Positions 35,598 through 50,220 of a stretch of 64,000 nt of DNA are shown piece by piece; the stretch's first letter is position 1; each line of letters starts with the position of its first letter. The notes under the pieces are model-generated. The model was not told the DNA's origin. It was given only the letters and a program-made list of their open reading frames with translations, and ran no database searches. The position numbers and the translations under genes were made by a program. The DNA is from Antonospora locustae (lineage: Eukaryota; Microsporidia), in NCBI GenBank assembly GCA_007674295.1, contig CM017456.1, positions 1 to 64,000 of the forward strand, read 5' to 3'.

Positions 35598-36879
35598 TTT
35601 TAAAAATGCTATCATATTATTGTTATACAAGACTTCATACAAATTCGTATTAGTAAAATACATCTTTTTATAAATATGTTAATAATTATTAAAGAGTTGC
35701 TTAAGTTTTTAAACTTTCTAGTATTTTTAATTTTTACTCAATAAAATAAAGTTAGGGTTAGTTAAGCATAAAAAGCACTCCCTAATAAACTTCTTCTTTG
35801 TTGATGATTTCTAGAGTTTATGGGAAATTGTAGAATGCTACCACATTCATTTATTAGAAGGTGGCTACGTAACAGATATTTCAGAATGCTAACAACATTT
35901 TATCACATCCTAAATAGATACAATAATGCACATTCTATGTAGACACAAAAGCATTTTTTGTGATGACGTAGCTTTGATCTTTAATTTTAGAATGTGTCAA
36001 CTGTAGTAAATCAACTCAACTTCATTTGCCTTAAAATAGTCGTATGTATTTACTACACAAGCAATATTTTAACATAATACAAGTCAACGTCTTTTAATCG
36101 TGTTATAATGTGCTTGTAGCACCAACATTCATTGGAAGTATCACGTTTTATTAACAACTTCTGATTAAGCAGTTAAACTCCATCATGTGGACGTGAGATA
36201 CACGAATGAACTTGGTTTTATGTCTTCAAAACTGGTTGTCGAGTACTAATGTCACGATACGAAATATTGTGAATCTTCGCCATGTGAATAATGTATGTCT
36301 ACTTACGAGATTCTTACATTTTCACCACCATTCTACGCTTATTTTGGTGCTTGCATCTTTCACAGTTCTCAGCTAGCTCGCTCATTCACAATTTGTTTAA
36401 GATTCGCGTAAGGATTCTTCTAAGAATGTGTGGTGCCTCTCTTCATTTAAAAAAACCTGGCCAAATCATGAACCCCATTTGCTTTTCATTGTCTTTATTT
36501 CCCTTATTCCCATCGTCTTCCATCCAGAAACTCATTTGACTTACGTATTTTGCTGGTTATCCTGCCATTGTCATAAGAATCAAGTGCAGTGTACCATATC
36601 TCATACCGAAAAGACCATATGTGGTTCTGGTGCTTCTGTTTTCTGTGCAGGCGGTTTCAAGTTGTTGCTGCTACTACAACTGCCAGCTAAGGTCCAAACA
36701 TGTATTTCAGCCTGGGAGTTTGATTTAAATGACATACTTGTGTGTATTTACAATGGCTCTGAAGTTTGAATAGAACAAGATAACACAAAAGGTTATTTAA
36801 CTAACTTCTTAAATTAGCCTCTGCATTAATAAAAAATAGAGGACTCTTTCTGTTATTACTCTTGGCAATTTGGTATAGT

Positions 36880-36956
36880 CCCTAACCCTAGCTTTTCATA
36901 GAGAATGTATTACACTATGCACATTACATTATATCAAAATGTAGCCCTAACCCTAA
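36880..36956 (-). repeat. Two telomere-like CCCTAACCCTA motifs
   Basis: CCCTAACCCTAG at 36880-36891 and CCCTAACCCTAA at 36945-36956, i.e. TTAGGG repeats on the minus strand. Confidence 0.6.
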
Positions 36957-37767
36957 TTTTCATTGATGCTAAAGACACTACACCATAGCCCTTCTCAATA
37001 TCTACTTTTTAATAAAACTGTTTTTTTATTAATAAAACCCTTAATTTTAATGTTTCTAGACGAAACATATACAAGACTGTAGCCTACATTGTGATTGTAC
37101 TAGTTTTATGGTGCAATTTTGTGATCAATTGTAAAAAATTGCCGTTTTCAAAAGACTGTTTCACAATAACCATATAGATGCATGGAAAGTGTGTTTATGT
37201 TTATAAATAAACCTTAGTTTCCTCTATATTAAACAAATATAATAAACATCAATGCGTGTTTTACAAAATATGTATCACTATATATTTATTGTTTACAAAT
37301 ATAAACCTTACTAAAATAATATTACAACATGGTGACTATAATGGTTAAGGTTTGACGGAGAAATTTCTGTTTACACACATAAATACTCGATGAATGACAA
37401 ACTAAGTACCATTGCAACACGAATACAAAGCACAAGTGATAAGTTTTGCCCAAATTTCCTGAAGTAAAATTTTATAAATAAACGGTTACCATAAAACTGA
37501 CATTTGTTTGGAAAGAGCATTTTTCTTGTTTGACATTTTTAATGTTTTTGCATATACTTTCGTCATAATTAATTTATTTTTATCATTTTATATTGTGATG
37601 TTTATCTTCTTGTCTTTTATTATTTTTTATATATTTAAATCAAGTCATATTTTTTATTCCTGATTTATTTATTAAAATTTGAGTATTGCTAAAAACAAAA
37701 CATTCATGTATAACTCAAATGATTTTACCAAATATACATTATAAAATATGAACTTATTCACTGGAAT

Positions 37768-37808
37768 TTAGGGTTAGGTGTAAATGAAAATTAAATTGTT
37801 AGGGTTAG
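37768..37808 (+). repeat. Two telomere-like TTAGGGTTAG motifs 30 bases apart
   Basis: TTAGGGTTAGG at 37768-37778 and TTAGGGTTAG at 37799-37808. Confidence 0.6.
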
Positions 37809-40800
37809 ACTTTCTATGCTATAGAATATACCTAATTATTTATAATAAAACCACTAGCAACCTTAAAAAACTATATCAAAATTTTATATTATCCATATTA
37901 GCTAAGTTTATTAGGAATTATATTTATTTTAACAAAATTTTTATATATTCTTATCCTCAGTTATTTTTTAAACAAATTTTTGTTTAGAAATAATTAAAGA
38001 ATAAGAAAATATAATTTTTAGTCAAATAAAATAGAAATATTATTTAATTTTATACATTACTATAATTATAAATAGATTCAAATTATATAATTAAAATTTT
38101 TTAAAATAAAAATTTATATTTTATTTGACTAAAAAACCTGAAAGATATAGATTATGGCTGATTATACTAAATTTTATGTATGTACTACTACTATGCATGT
38201 TTATTAAAAAAATAAAGATATGTTAATAACATAAATAGTAACAATAAAGATGTTCATAATAAAAAGCATATGTAGTTAACATTGTGTATATTCATACCAA
38301 CTATTCCACAAAACAAAGAGCAGATAATAAATGACGAATTTCTCAAAATACTACTACACTGCCACAACTAATTAATAGTCATATCTAAAACATTGATTAA
38401 GTAATTAAAAATTGATCTAATTATTTAATTTGAATAAGGCTTTGAAAAATTTGAAAATCAAATTTTTGTAAACTTTCTTCTATTCTTTTTTTTATTTATT
38501 ATATAGTAATTATTACGTTCTATTAATTCTGCTATTATTAACCTTTGTTTAAAAAACTTTTATTATTTTTGATGAAAAGCGCATAAGTTTTATATCTTGA
38601 AGAATATTATTCAAGAGTATGAAATACCATATTGCAATGTCTTTTTAGCGCGAATTGAAAGTATTTGTATGATAAACAACGTAGACTAGTTAGATAAGGG
38701 TTGCTGACAAGAATTTTCCTTTATAGTTTTTGTAAAACTTGAACAAATAGTCCTACCGATATTCTGTAAAGCTTTTATAGAACTGTCAAATTAATGTTTA
38801 TAAGAAACTACTTAAATAAATTATAACGATTTAACAAAATGTTACATATTAAATCATAATTATATAATATTATTGAAAGAATAATTTTGAATAAATAAGA
38901 TTAGTGTGAACAAATAATTATTGTTAATTTAAATAAACTTTGATAGAAATAGCTATGTAAAAATTAATTAAAGTTTATAATTAAAGTTTTATTATTATTT
39001 TTAAAGTATAACATAAGATATAACCTTCTTTTCATTTAAACAAGAATAGAAGAGATTAAAGACCGTACCTTCGAACACAGTCAGAATATTAAGGATGCTT
39101 TCAGTGTATTATATACAATAAAAAAGGCTAACTAACGCATATGTTTAGTGGATTAAGGCTTTAATGTAATTATAAGTAGAGATGCTTCACAAAACAAGAA
39201 AAACATTATATGGGTGATGATTCCATTAACCAAAAAAATGTTTTTACCTTTTAATGATTATTTAATTGTATACAGAACCCTATATTTCAAATTATTATAG
39301 GTTATATTGTTCATTAGTTTAATTTCCTGTATAAATTTTTATTTTTAAAATTTATGATGAAAAAATATTTAATTATTAGTTAAAATGTTATGTAGTATTT
39401 ATAATAAATATATTTTATGTTCTGAACCATAAAATAGTAGCCGTTACTATTAAATTTAAATTTACTTTATAAAATATAATAAGGTTAATACATTATGATT
39501 CCTTATTTTCCTTGTCTTATAAATTAGCTGAAACAACCTATATAAAAAGAAAAAAAATAACTTAATCATCAAAAATACTTACTTTAGATTTAAAACTCAT
39601 AACATAAAAAAATAATTAATTTATTAAAGTATAAAAACAATTTTTATATAGTATCTTTAACATATTTTATAATATTGCTGGATATATGCATATCTAACTT
39701 CATTTTGTAATATTATAAACGTTTTCTTATATTTGCCTTTATAAGTTTATTTTTTTCTTCTTCAATATTGTATTTAATTATTTAAATCATTATTTTTTAA
39801 AATTAAAAGTAGGTTTTAAATTTTATCATATTGATTAACTATAATTTAAATAAATACAAATATAATTTAAATCATTTTATTTTAAAATATATTTATAAAT
39901 ATGGCAAATTTTACGTAATTATTAACAAAAAATAATTTTTCATATTCATATATATCTTTTAACTAAGGTTAAATAAAAATCTGTGTTAATGGATATCATA
40001 TGATAATTTTATACATTTTTTAGATCAAAGTAAAGCTACATTATTAATAACAAAGTATGAAATGTTTATTTATGTTTCAAATAATCAAAAAAAATTATTT
40101 TTTTCTAATATAGAATTTGCTCTTTTTATTTTATATTTTTAAGTCAAAAGTGCATCATCTACCTTTTTTAAATAAATTTACCATAGAAAATATTTTATTT
40201 AAAAAAGAAGAAATAAATTTTGTTTAACACCAAATAAAAACTTATTATAAAACCATTTTAAATTTATATTCATATATTTATTATTGACTTCTATTCACTT
40301 AGTTACAATATTTATTAAAAATTAAAAAGTGAATCTATTAAAATATAATTTTATTTTATAAATATTTCACGAACTTGATCTGCTATAAATAAATATTATA
40401 AAATATTATCATCACAGTTTTAAATTTGAATGTATAACATTTTCTGCAACTTGTGTCTTTTTCTTCGAACTGAAAATAAAGTTATAAAATAACCAACTGA
40501 ATTTAAAACAAAATTACTTTATTAACTAAAAAATATCTTATTCTTATAATTCATGAGACAATACATCCTATATATCTTGTTACAAATAAAATAGAAAGTT
40601 TCAGATGCATGTGCCTAAAACAACCATTATATATATAAATAATGATATTAATAGATTAGAAATTTTACTTAATCAGGATAAGTAAATTGAAAACTAACGT
40701 ACATTGCATACAGTGAGCTGCAACCAGCAGTGATATTTTTATTAGAATTCCTTAATAAAAGATTTTGTTAATATAACTACTAAACGAAAGTATTAACTTA

Positions 40801-41847
40801 TGCATTATTAATAATAACATACACATGTATTTTTACTTTTAAGTATATTTACATTAATATGAAGCTACTGAAATGTAATAACTCTACCAAAATATATACA
40901 ATCAAGTTATAAAATCATGACTAATACATGTTTTTACAAATATACAATTGAGCAATTTTTTTGCATAATTATGAATACTATTTAATACTCTTCTTCTCTA
41001 TATAAATAAACACAATAAAAATACGAATTATGTAAAAGAATAAAATTTAAAAATAGATTATTATTAGTTTGAATATCAATTAACGATAAAAAAATATTAT
41101 TATAACATACGAATATAACATATATTAATTTTTTATTAAATAATATAATTTTTGTGAATAAAACCATAAGTATTTCTAAAATATTTTTAAGTTTTTATAC
41201 AGATATGATATGTAAAGAAAGTTCATGTCATAACAACGATTATATCAGAAAGTTAACTAAATACGAGAAGTATGTAGACAAAACACAAATGAAGAATTAT
41301 CCTGATAATTACATTCTAATGTCTAATTAGATATTAAAAAATGGTGTCCGATATAAAAATGTTGATACTGGATTTTGAGCAAAAATTGTCTAAATTATTT
41401 GTACTTTGTATACATTATCGTTTACCATCTATAACAATCCTTTGTATGATGTGTTAGAATGTATTAGTAAATATTATTTTCTTCTTTGAATAGAATAACA
41501 ATATATTTCATAGTTTTTTATTTTTTTTATGCAATTAATTCATCGAATAATATATGTATATAATTTTAAAATTACAAATAATGAAATGTATCTGACTAAA
41601 ATTTTTATAAATTTAAACAAATTTTATAAGTAAATATAATTACAATACCATTAGCTTGGAATAATATACAGTAAAAATTCTAATAAGGAGCTATATTGGT
41701 AATATTACATTTCAAAACATTGCAGTCCAAATTCAAGAATATATACTTCTCATAAACTCTAGTAAACCCCCCTGTAAGTCAAAATATAGAAGAATGCGAT
41801 AGATCATAACTTACTACGGATATCTCGTCTATAATTACCTATTTAGG

Positions 41848-41878
41848 TGTTTTTAATAAAGGCATTACCTGAAAATAC
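41848..41878 (+). repeat. 3' end fragment of the short dispersed repeat
   Basis: TTTTAATAAAGGCATTACCT followed by GAAAA resembles the AATAAAG..G.TACCTTAAAA terminus of the better copies. Confidence 0.4.
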
Positions 41879-44800
41879 GATTGAACAACAATAGCTATAT
41901 ATTCTTTTAATATGATGTATCATATCATACTTAAAGTGCAATTAAAAGATGGAGTTTTTAGTTATGCTACTTCTATATAAATTTTTTTATTATATTAGAC
42001 TAAGATTAATTGAGTTGTAAAATATCAGTAAACATTATAAATATATTAACAGAAATGTAAAAGTTATAATACAAAGATACAACAAAACTCTATTTGTATG
42101 AATAAGTCGTTCACAAATAATCTATTGTGAAGTTTTTCAAGCATAAAATTTAATTTTGATGATTATTTATGTATGTTGTTATCGAGTGTAATTAAATGTT
42201 TGAATGTCATCTGTGCATTTATCTTTTATGATGTAGTTATATGCATGTTACTAATGGAATAATGATAAACATACATAGGACTCTTTGTAGGTATTTCTAG
42301 AAAAAATAATAATTAATCATGTTTATCTTCAAGCATTATATAAACTTATGGTAAGGATACTATTTAAAAAGTAATTGTTGCAAAGTGAAAAGTAGAGTTT
42401 ATAACTTAAAACAAACTACTACGAGTTAAACAAAATTAAATTTAGAATATGTTATAATACTAGGTTAAATAGTAAATTGAAGTTATTTTTTAAATTTTAA
42501 AAATACTATATTCAAAGATGCTCAGAGTATAAGACAGGAAAAGCGTTAAAATATAAAATGGGTAATGGTTATATTCAACAATTTTTTAAAATTTTAATTA
42601 TAATTAAATAAAAAAAATTTTTAATCTCCATATTTATTTATTTTTATTTTACATACTTTAACTATATGTTATAAATAAAAAATAACTGCATAAATAAGAA
42701 TAAGACAATAAAGACTTTTAAAATTAAAATATTATCCAAAATACAATTAACAATATATTTGTTTTTAATGTATAGTAAGTATTTTTCCATGTATAAAATA
42801 ATAAAATTAGTTGTATAAGTAAGTAAATTTTTACTTAAACTGAATTTATTTATTATAGTAAAGTAATATTTTTATTAATAATAAATAAACTACTTTTTAT
42901 ATGCTAAAAAATTCTTTTATGAAAAAACAACTTATATTAAAATATCTAAAATAAATATGTAAAAATTAAATTAATAATAAAATGAACATTTTATTTTATT
43001 TATACAAATTAAAAGTGTAAATTTGTAGTTATATTCTAATTAAATATTTAAAATATCCAGTTTTAAAGTTTTAATGATGATTATTCATTAAGCCTTATTT
43101 ATTACTAGTAGAAAGTTGATTTTGTACAGAAACGAATTAATAGTTTCTAAATAAATTGAGCTAAAAAGTAACATTATTTATATACGTAGAACTTTAAGTA
43201 CAAAAGTTAACGTCGTATGTTTCTTACTTAGATCACCTATTAATTTCTTCTCTATAAAATTTGTTAAACATACCTATTCATGAACTTTCTTAAAGCGTAA
43301 ACAAATTGTATTTCACATTCTGCCCATTTCACATTGACTGTAAAGTATCTTAAATAGCAGTTATTTCCTAGATACTTGCTTTTCGTTATGAAATGACCTC
43401 ACCCAGGAAGATAGTTGTTGTCATCAAATTGCGCAACGTATCAGTTGTATCTCATATCTTTCTAGAAGCACTTGTAGAATAACTTATTTTTTTTCAGTAT
43501 AAATAACTAATATATAAAATGCATTACATATTTCTTGAAATATAATTTTATCTTTTAGTTTTTAAATAAAGGAGATGACTTTGTTGTTGTTAATTATTTT
43601 ATTCATATGTTATTCATTTTTTCAAAAAGTTTTTTTGTTTTTCAGTTATTGGATATTTATTATATTGTTTTATGTCGATTATTTATTCTTTTTATTCTAT
43701 TATTACATAGCTTTTTTTATTAATATATAGTTCATCATAGACAACATTCTTATAGGACTGATTTTTATTTAGAAAGAGAATGTTCGATATATTTAGATGT
43801 TATTGTGAACAGCCCGTTTGCTGGAGACCATTTTCAGATCCTGACATAATAAATCAAGTTGCCTTCATGCAAAGCTTTTCAATTCAGTAACATACTTTTG
43901 ATTTGTTTTTTTTGGTTTTGACTCTTGTAAAAAAAATAATAAACTTTGCAAAGTTTTTTTATCTGTAATGATAGTTCTAGTATTGTAAAGATCATTATTT
44001 TAATTGTTGTAAATTAATGTTGTAAAAAGACTATAATTCAATAAAAAATTATACAAATCAATACACAACAATCAAACATGTTATTATTGTTATTTTTAGT
44101 ATAGTGTTTTTTATATTCTAATACTTATTGAAGTTTTTAATTAAATGAATAATACAAAAATAAAGACTAAAGTAAAAAATATAAGCAAATATGACATAAG
44201 AAATTATTATTAAGAAAAAAGATAAAATTAATAAAAATAATGAAACATCATAAAAAATCGTTTTAAGATACGACTGGAACTAATTTTAACATTATATTTC
44301 AATAAGATCTAATAATTCTAGAAAAGATATAAAAGAATGTTAATTTAACTTTATTGAATTCAAAATAAGTAATGATTATTTTAGAATAATTATATTAATA
44401 TCCATTAAAGCATACATAAGAGGATTTAATTTTTAAAGAAAATATTTAAGTATCTAATAAATAGCTCAATATATTTTTAGTTTCAAAAATATAAAATAAA
44501 GGTAATTTTTTATAAATCATTTTTTTAATAATAAGAAACATGACGATATTGAAATACATCGAATGTTATCATAAGGGAAAATATTAACAATTCCCTTTAA
44601 TTTAATACAAAAAGATTATTTTGTAAAAAAGTTCTTAAAAATACATTCTAAATTACAAAAAAATATAGAATTATTTCTGAAATATAAAACAGTTTGAGTT
44701 TTTTATGGCTTTACTTCTATCATAAAGAAATTAAATATATGAAAACATGCATTTAAATGATGGTTACAAAACATATTTACATGTAAATATAATTTATTTA

Positions 44801-46340
44801 ATTTTCGTTTAATGTTTTCTATAATACTTTTAAAAATAGAATATATAAATTATATATATCTATAATCTAATATACATAGTACAAAAATATCATACTGTGT
44901 TTTATATGTTAATTTACGGAACGTAAGTAATATTTTTAATGAAAATTGGAATTTGTGCTGTTTTATATTGTATTCAGGAAGAAATTTAAAAAATATATTT
45001 ACTAAATAGACTCAAATATATCTCAAAAAATTAAATGAATAAATATATAAAACTGTGTTTTATTATTTCTTGAGAAATAGTTCTGTTTATTATATCACAA
45101 AATTCTTAAATTATAAATTATATACCAAAACATCCCAATTGATTACGTCTGTATTTATAACTCGAGCTTACAGAATAATTTAGTTAGTTATTCAATAGAG
45201 AACATTGCTTACCTTGTATAAAAACACATAGGAAAGTAAAATTGTCGTTATTATCGCTCATCATTCTAACGACTAAATCGCATTGGAATATATTCTCTAT
45301 TCATCATCCTATCGCTTTTGCTGTTTATGCAGACTGGCTTGAACTTTCCTTTGATATATGCATAGGCTGTAAAGAATCAATGAGCAAATTAAAATGTCAC
45401 TCTATGAATTCTGACCATAGTATAGTATAAAATGTTTGCGAAATCTTTTTATGCTATATTAAAGCAGGTTCCTTAGAAACATATCATGCAAACATCCTGC
45501 GTCACTTGCTATAGACAAATTTCTGCACCCAAAATATAGAAATAATATGTACAAAACATCTGATCTAAAAGATTAAAAAATAAATCAATATAAAAGTTAA
45601 ATAAAATAACTTACATTATTCAAAATTGTTTTTGGCATAAATTGTGTTAAAATTAAAAATATTAAACTTTTTATTATTTTACAAATTTTTATCAAATAAA
45701 TAAAGTTAATTAAAGCAAATTAAAAAAATAAAATATAATGTGAAATACAAAAAAAGTGTGTATACTATATAAATTTAGACATTGTACAATATGTATATAT
45801 TTATATAATGGAGCATAGAATTTATAGTAAATAGGACTTTAATAAATAATAGATTTATCTAAAATATGATTTAAAGAAAAGTAGTGATTTTTGAATAAAT
45901 TGTTCTGATTACTTTTTGTAATTAAAATAAATGATTCTCTTACAATTAATTTGTTATAGTATTTAAATATAATTTAAAATGAGTAATATACTTATTCATT
46001 TTAAAAATTATAATATTTAATTTATTTGTGCAAATCTTTATGGTAAGTTTTATGAAAGCATTTAGTTACATAAAAAAGTATTCAAAAAAATGATGTATTA
46101 AAAATATATTTAGCAAAATCATTATGGTTTATAACACAAACTGATTTTTAATTAAAGTTTTGTTAAAGCTTATGAAAATAGTGAAGTGAGCTATAAGTTG
46201 ATTAAATATATATAATGAATATAATAATTTGTTAAATGTCAATTATAAGTATGTTATAGTTAAGAGTGTTTTAGTTCACACATGTAATAAGACTTATTTG
46301 TAAGTATAAATCTAAAAAATTAATTTTAAGTCTATGAATC

Positions 46341-46430
46341 AGAGTGGAGCGGATAGTATGCCAAAATCAGTCGGGATGCTTTAGGAAGGTTTCTAAAATG
46401 GAAATATTAATAAAGCTGTTACCTTAAAAG
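46341..46430 (+). repeat. Short dispersed repeat, copy with 3' AATAAAGCTGTTACCTTAAAA
   Basis: GC-richer than its surroundings. It contains GGGATGCTTTAGGAAGG and ends AATAAAGCTGTTACCTTAAAA, shared with copies at 50152, 54318 and 56281. Confidence 0.6.
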
Positions 46431-46839
46431 CTAATGTTTAAGTAAATATTATGTAAATAATTAAAAGAATTACAACATGGTATGTATAAAACTACATATG
46501 TAAATAAAGAAAATTGATAATATTTTTCAAATAACATTTAACTATTTATTATTGAACTAGTAACATACTAAATGAAAGTATATTAAAATTTACTTTGATC
46601 ACAAATTTTAATTTAACTGCATAATATTTAAAATTATATTGTCTTTATACGTTAGCATTTTCAAATACTAATTTAAATTAAATCCTTATCAAACATTTTT
46701 ATAATCTGTAACAATTATAATAATTCATCATTTTATTTATTATCTTGTATTTTCTAAAAGTTACATCTATATGTAAACTATTAACTATTTTATAAAAGTC
46801 GTACACGATGTCAAGAGTATTATTGTAGACTCTCGTATA

Positions 46840-47210
46840 TGTATCAAGTCCGACATGTACGTCAGAACGGACCTGGAGTGCTACCAAAATGATGAAATGA
46901 CTATTATTGATATGAAAACTACCACTTTATTGAAGTTAGATTGAAAGTTCACAAGCACGATCCTCTTGCTACTAAGCTGAAGAGAATATATAGGTTAAAT
47001 GTAATTTTAATAATATCTTATGTGATAACTTGGGACACTCTAGTAATATCATAAAGAAATTGGAATCTCAAGAAATATTGAGGCCTACACTCAGATTTTG
47101 AAATTACAGAGAACTGCTGTGAGTCATAGAAGAATATACGAGCAAATAGGTTTTTGTAGAAAGGTGCTGTGCATGATGAGGGCGACATTTATTTAATATA
47201 GTTCTGGAAA
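46840..47210 (+). other. GC-richer island with coding-like remnants
   Basis: Two patches (46845-46970 and 47040-47210) have near-normal composition. A plus frame reads IIKKLESQEILRPTLRF before a stop, faintly like the start of a retroelement reverse transcriptase, but no second motif confirms it. Confidence 0.3.
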
Positions 47211-49879
47211 CGGTTCCAGCAAATTTTTCACAATAAAATTTGGGTATAAGAGAAATATGTTTATAAATAAACGTAAAATGAATACTTTTCTCATAACAAA
47301 CTTATTTTAAAAATGTCTTATTAAAAGAACATGCACATTATTTTACAACTTTTTTATTTATTAGTACTCAATATTTTATCAAATTAGTAACTTCTATAAA
47401 GTAAATGATAAATAGGCATATTTGTATATTTTTTATGTTATATAGATATATATAACTATGATTAATAGATATTTAATTTTTTCATAAAATTTAGTTTAAA
47501 AAATCATGTATTCATACATTATGTACTACTATTTTATACTTTTCATTATTTTAGATAAATTTTTATATTAATTTGATACTGTTTTTATAATCGTATTTAT
47601 ACATTAAATTATTGATATTTCTGTTACTACAATAATACTTCACATGCAATTTATTATTTCGAAATATAAAAATTTTAAATTAAATATTTTCAACATATAT
47701 TTAGTTTGAAAATTGTTTAATTTAAATAATGTTTTTATTATTATTGATTATTATAATAACAGTTTCATAATATTTATTAAATTATACAATTTCAAATAAA
47801 TATTTATATACAACTATATAATTAAAAAAATAAAATAAGTTGAATAGCAACTACTAAATACATTGAATTTTAGCCAAAAAAATTATTTTAAAATATAAGT
47901 ATTACATTATATTATCAAGTATTACTGTTTTATTTTTTTTCTATCTTATTGATTTTAAGTTTTGTGTTCTTTATTTTTGTCTAAACAATATCTTAAATTA
48001 TTGATTATAATAATTAATCCTGTTTATATTTTAATAAACTTTATATTTTCAGAAAATAAATATTATTTCAAAATGTATTAAACTAAAAATTAACATTATT
48101 TATTAAAATTTTAATAACATTATTTGATGCAGTATTTATTGCATAACTTTTGATTAATTGCTTCATACTATTTTTTTAGTTATGTTACTACTGTTTTTAA
48201 CAAAAAGTTTTGCGCAAAACTAGATTCTGAAAAAATACACTTAAAAAACATCCTGCTTTTATTAAGGTTAAATTTTCATCATCATGTCTCATGTTTGTTT
48301 TTAATTTAGGTTTCGCAATATTAATATTTAGAACATAACTTAATAGTGTATTTTTTACTTTTTACAAGTTATTATTAATTAGTATATAAAAAAACATATA
48401 ATTTGAATACTATATCTTTTATCATTTCAAAATCCTAAATAAGAATATATGAGTTATCAATTATGTTTTAAATGTACTTCTTTAATATTAACGCATAAAC
48501 ATAATTAATTAAGCTTTTTACTTAATAAAAAACAAATAGACGTACATAAAACATAAATGGCTGCAACAGGGTGATACTTTTTGTTTGTTATTTCTTATAG
48601 GGGGATTTTGTAGATAAAACTGTTATGAGAATTTTTTAGACGTTTCGTTATTACAATATTCATTTATTCATCTCTCACTCTAGACGTAAATTTTAAAATA
48701 TGTATTTTTATCACAATTTTATATTTTTATTATATGTAGTTGTTTTTTTTTCATATTTTACATTATTCTCACAAACTCTAAATGTAAAACTTAAAAATTA
48801 GAATAAGTATAGTTTTTAATTGACAAGTATATATCTTTTCTCATAACACTTTATTGACAAAATTCCTTCACTAATGAATTTTGGACAAAATAAATTGTGC
48901 ATATCGATTAATTTACTAAATTTAATGTAATGTTATCATAAATTGCAATAACATTCTTTATTAGTTGTAGAAAAAACTAAAATCTTTATACAAAATAATA
49001 TACTTTATCGTAAAGTTTTATTTAAATATTCTTAATCTCTATGTAATAACGAAAATTATTAAGTATGTTATACTTCTTAATAAATAAATAATATTATAGT
49101 ATAATTAATCAAAACATACATAAATATGCAATGCTTGTGTGGAAAAACAAAGAAATATTATATGTTATACATTAGAATTAAAAATTTACTAATTGTTTTT
49201 GCTAAGGCAGATGAATACTTTTATATTTAATAGAGATCTATAGCTTAAAGCTATAATTAGTATAAATTTTAACAAAGATTTAGATTAATAAGTAATAGAA
49301 TAACAAGTATTATCTTAAAAATGTACAATATTTTTTATATTTTAAAAAGAAAATAACATATTTTCTAAAATAGACAAAATGTTATAATACAAAAATATGT
49401 GAATAAATGACTATTAATGTTTCAATTGTGACAATATACAATATGAAAATAGTAAAACAATAAATATTATTTGATAACATAGGAATATAATACAATCACC
49501 TCTTAAGTATTGAAATGAATATTAAATAGGAATGTATTTTATAAGTCAAGAATTTAAGTATTTAAAGTAATATAATACTGCTATATTTAACTACATATAA
49601 ACATTAAAAGTATGCATGTGATATATAAACAAGTAATAACTGAATACATATCTTTAAATATCTTTTAGTTTTGTAATAAGAATTATTTACATGATGCTAC
49701 CAAGTGAGGCAAGATACAGTTGATTCATTATACACATTGACGCCTTTTTCCTCAATTATGTGCGTTTATTCTTTGAAGAATAGTGATGTTACAATAAAAT
49801 AAACGTTGCGTAAGATCTTCTGTGGACTCAAATACAGCAGACAATTGGTTGCAATTTCAAGAGATTTTATAAATATTTC

Positions 49880-49920
49880 ATAACTATCTTTTTTAATAAA
49901 GTTGTTATATAAAAAAACAA
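49880..49920 (+). repeat. 3' end fragment of the short dispersed repeat
   Basis: TTTTTTAATAAAGTTGTTAT then an A-run, comparable to the repeat terminus. Confidence 0.35.
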
Positions 49921-50151
49921 TTTATTGTTAATTTTGCTTTCATTTCTTATTTATTATGAATTCATCCTTTTTATCTTTATTATTATATTTATGCTTTAGA
50001 TTTTTAAATAACTTAAATTAATTTTTATAAATATATGTTATTCATAACTTTAAAATAAATAAATCATAATAATAATTGATCATTAAATTTTTTTTATAAT
50101 GATTAAATTTAATTATATGTTCAACTTTCTGCGAACTAAAGTGCGAAAGAT

Positions 50152-50220
50152 ACATAATGGTTCATAACTGGCCGGATGCTTTTCCAAACTGGAATATGAA
50201 TAAAGTTGCTGCCTAAAAAA
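50152..50220 (+). repeat. Short dispersed repeat, best-preserved copy
   Basis: It starts ATAATGGTTCATAACTGG, continues GGATGCTTTTCC and ends GAATAAAGTTGCTGCCTAAAAAAA. The A-run after an AATAAA gives it the look of a reverse-transcribed RNA. Confidence 0.6.

Noticed and set aside
36291..36769. Open frames of 82 and 113 residues in the AT-rich desert
   Set aside because: Overlapping, no motifs, no C-run start; probably chance frames in a GC-richer patch.
45242..45430. 62-residue frame in the desert
   Set aside because: Begins with a non-ATG codon and matches nothing recognisable.
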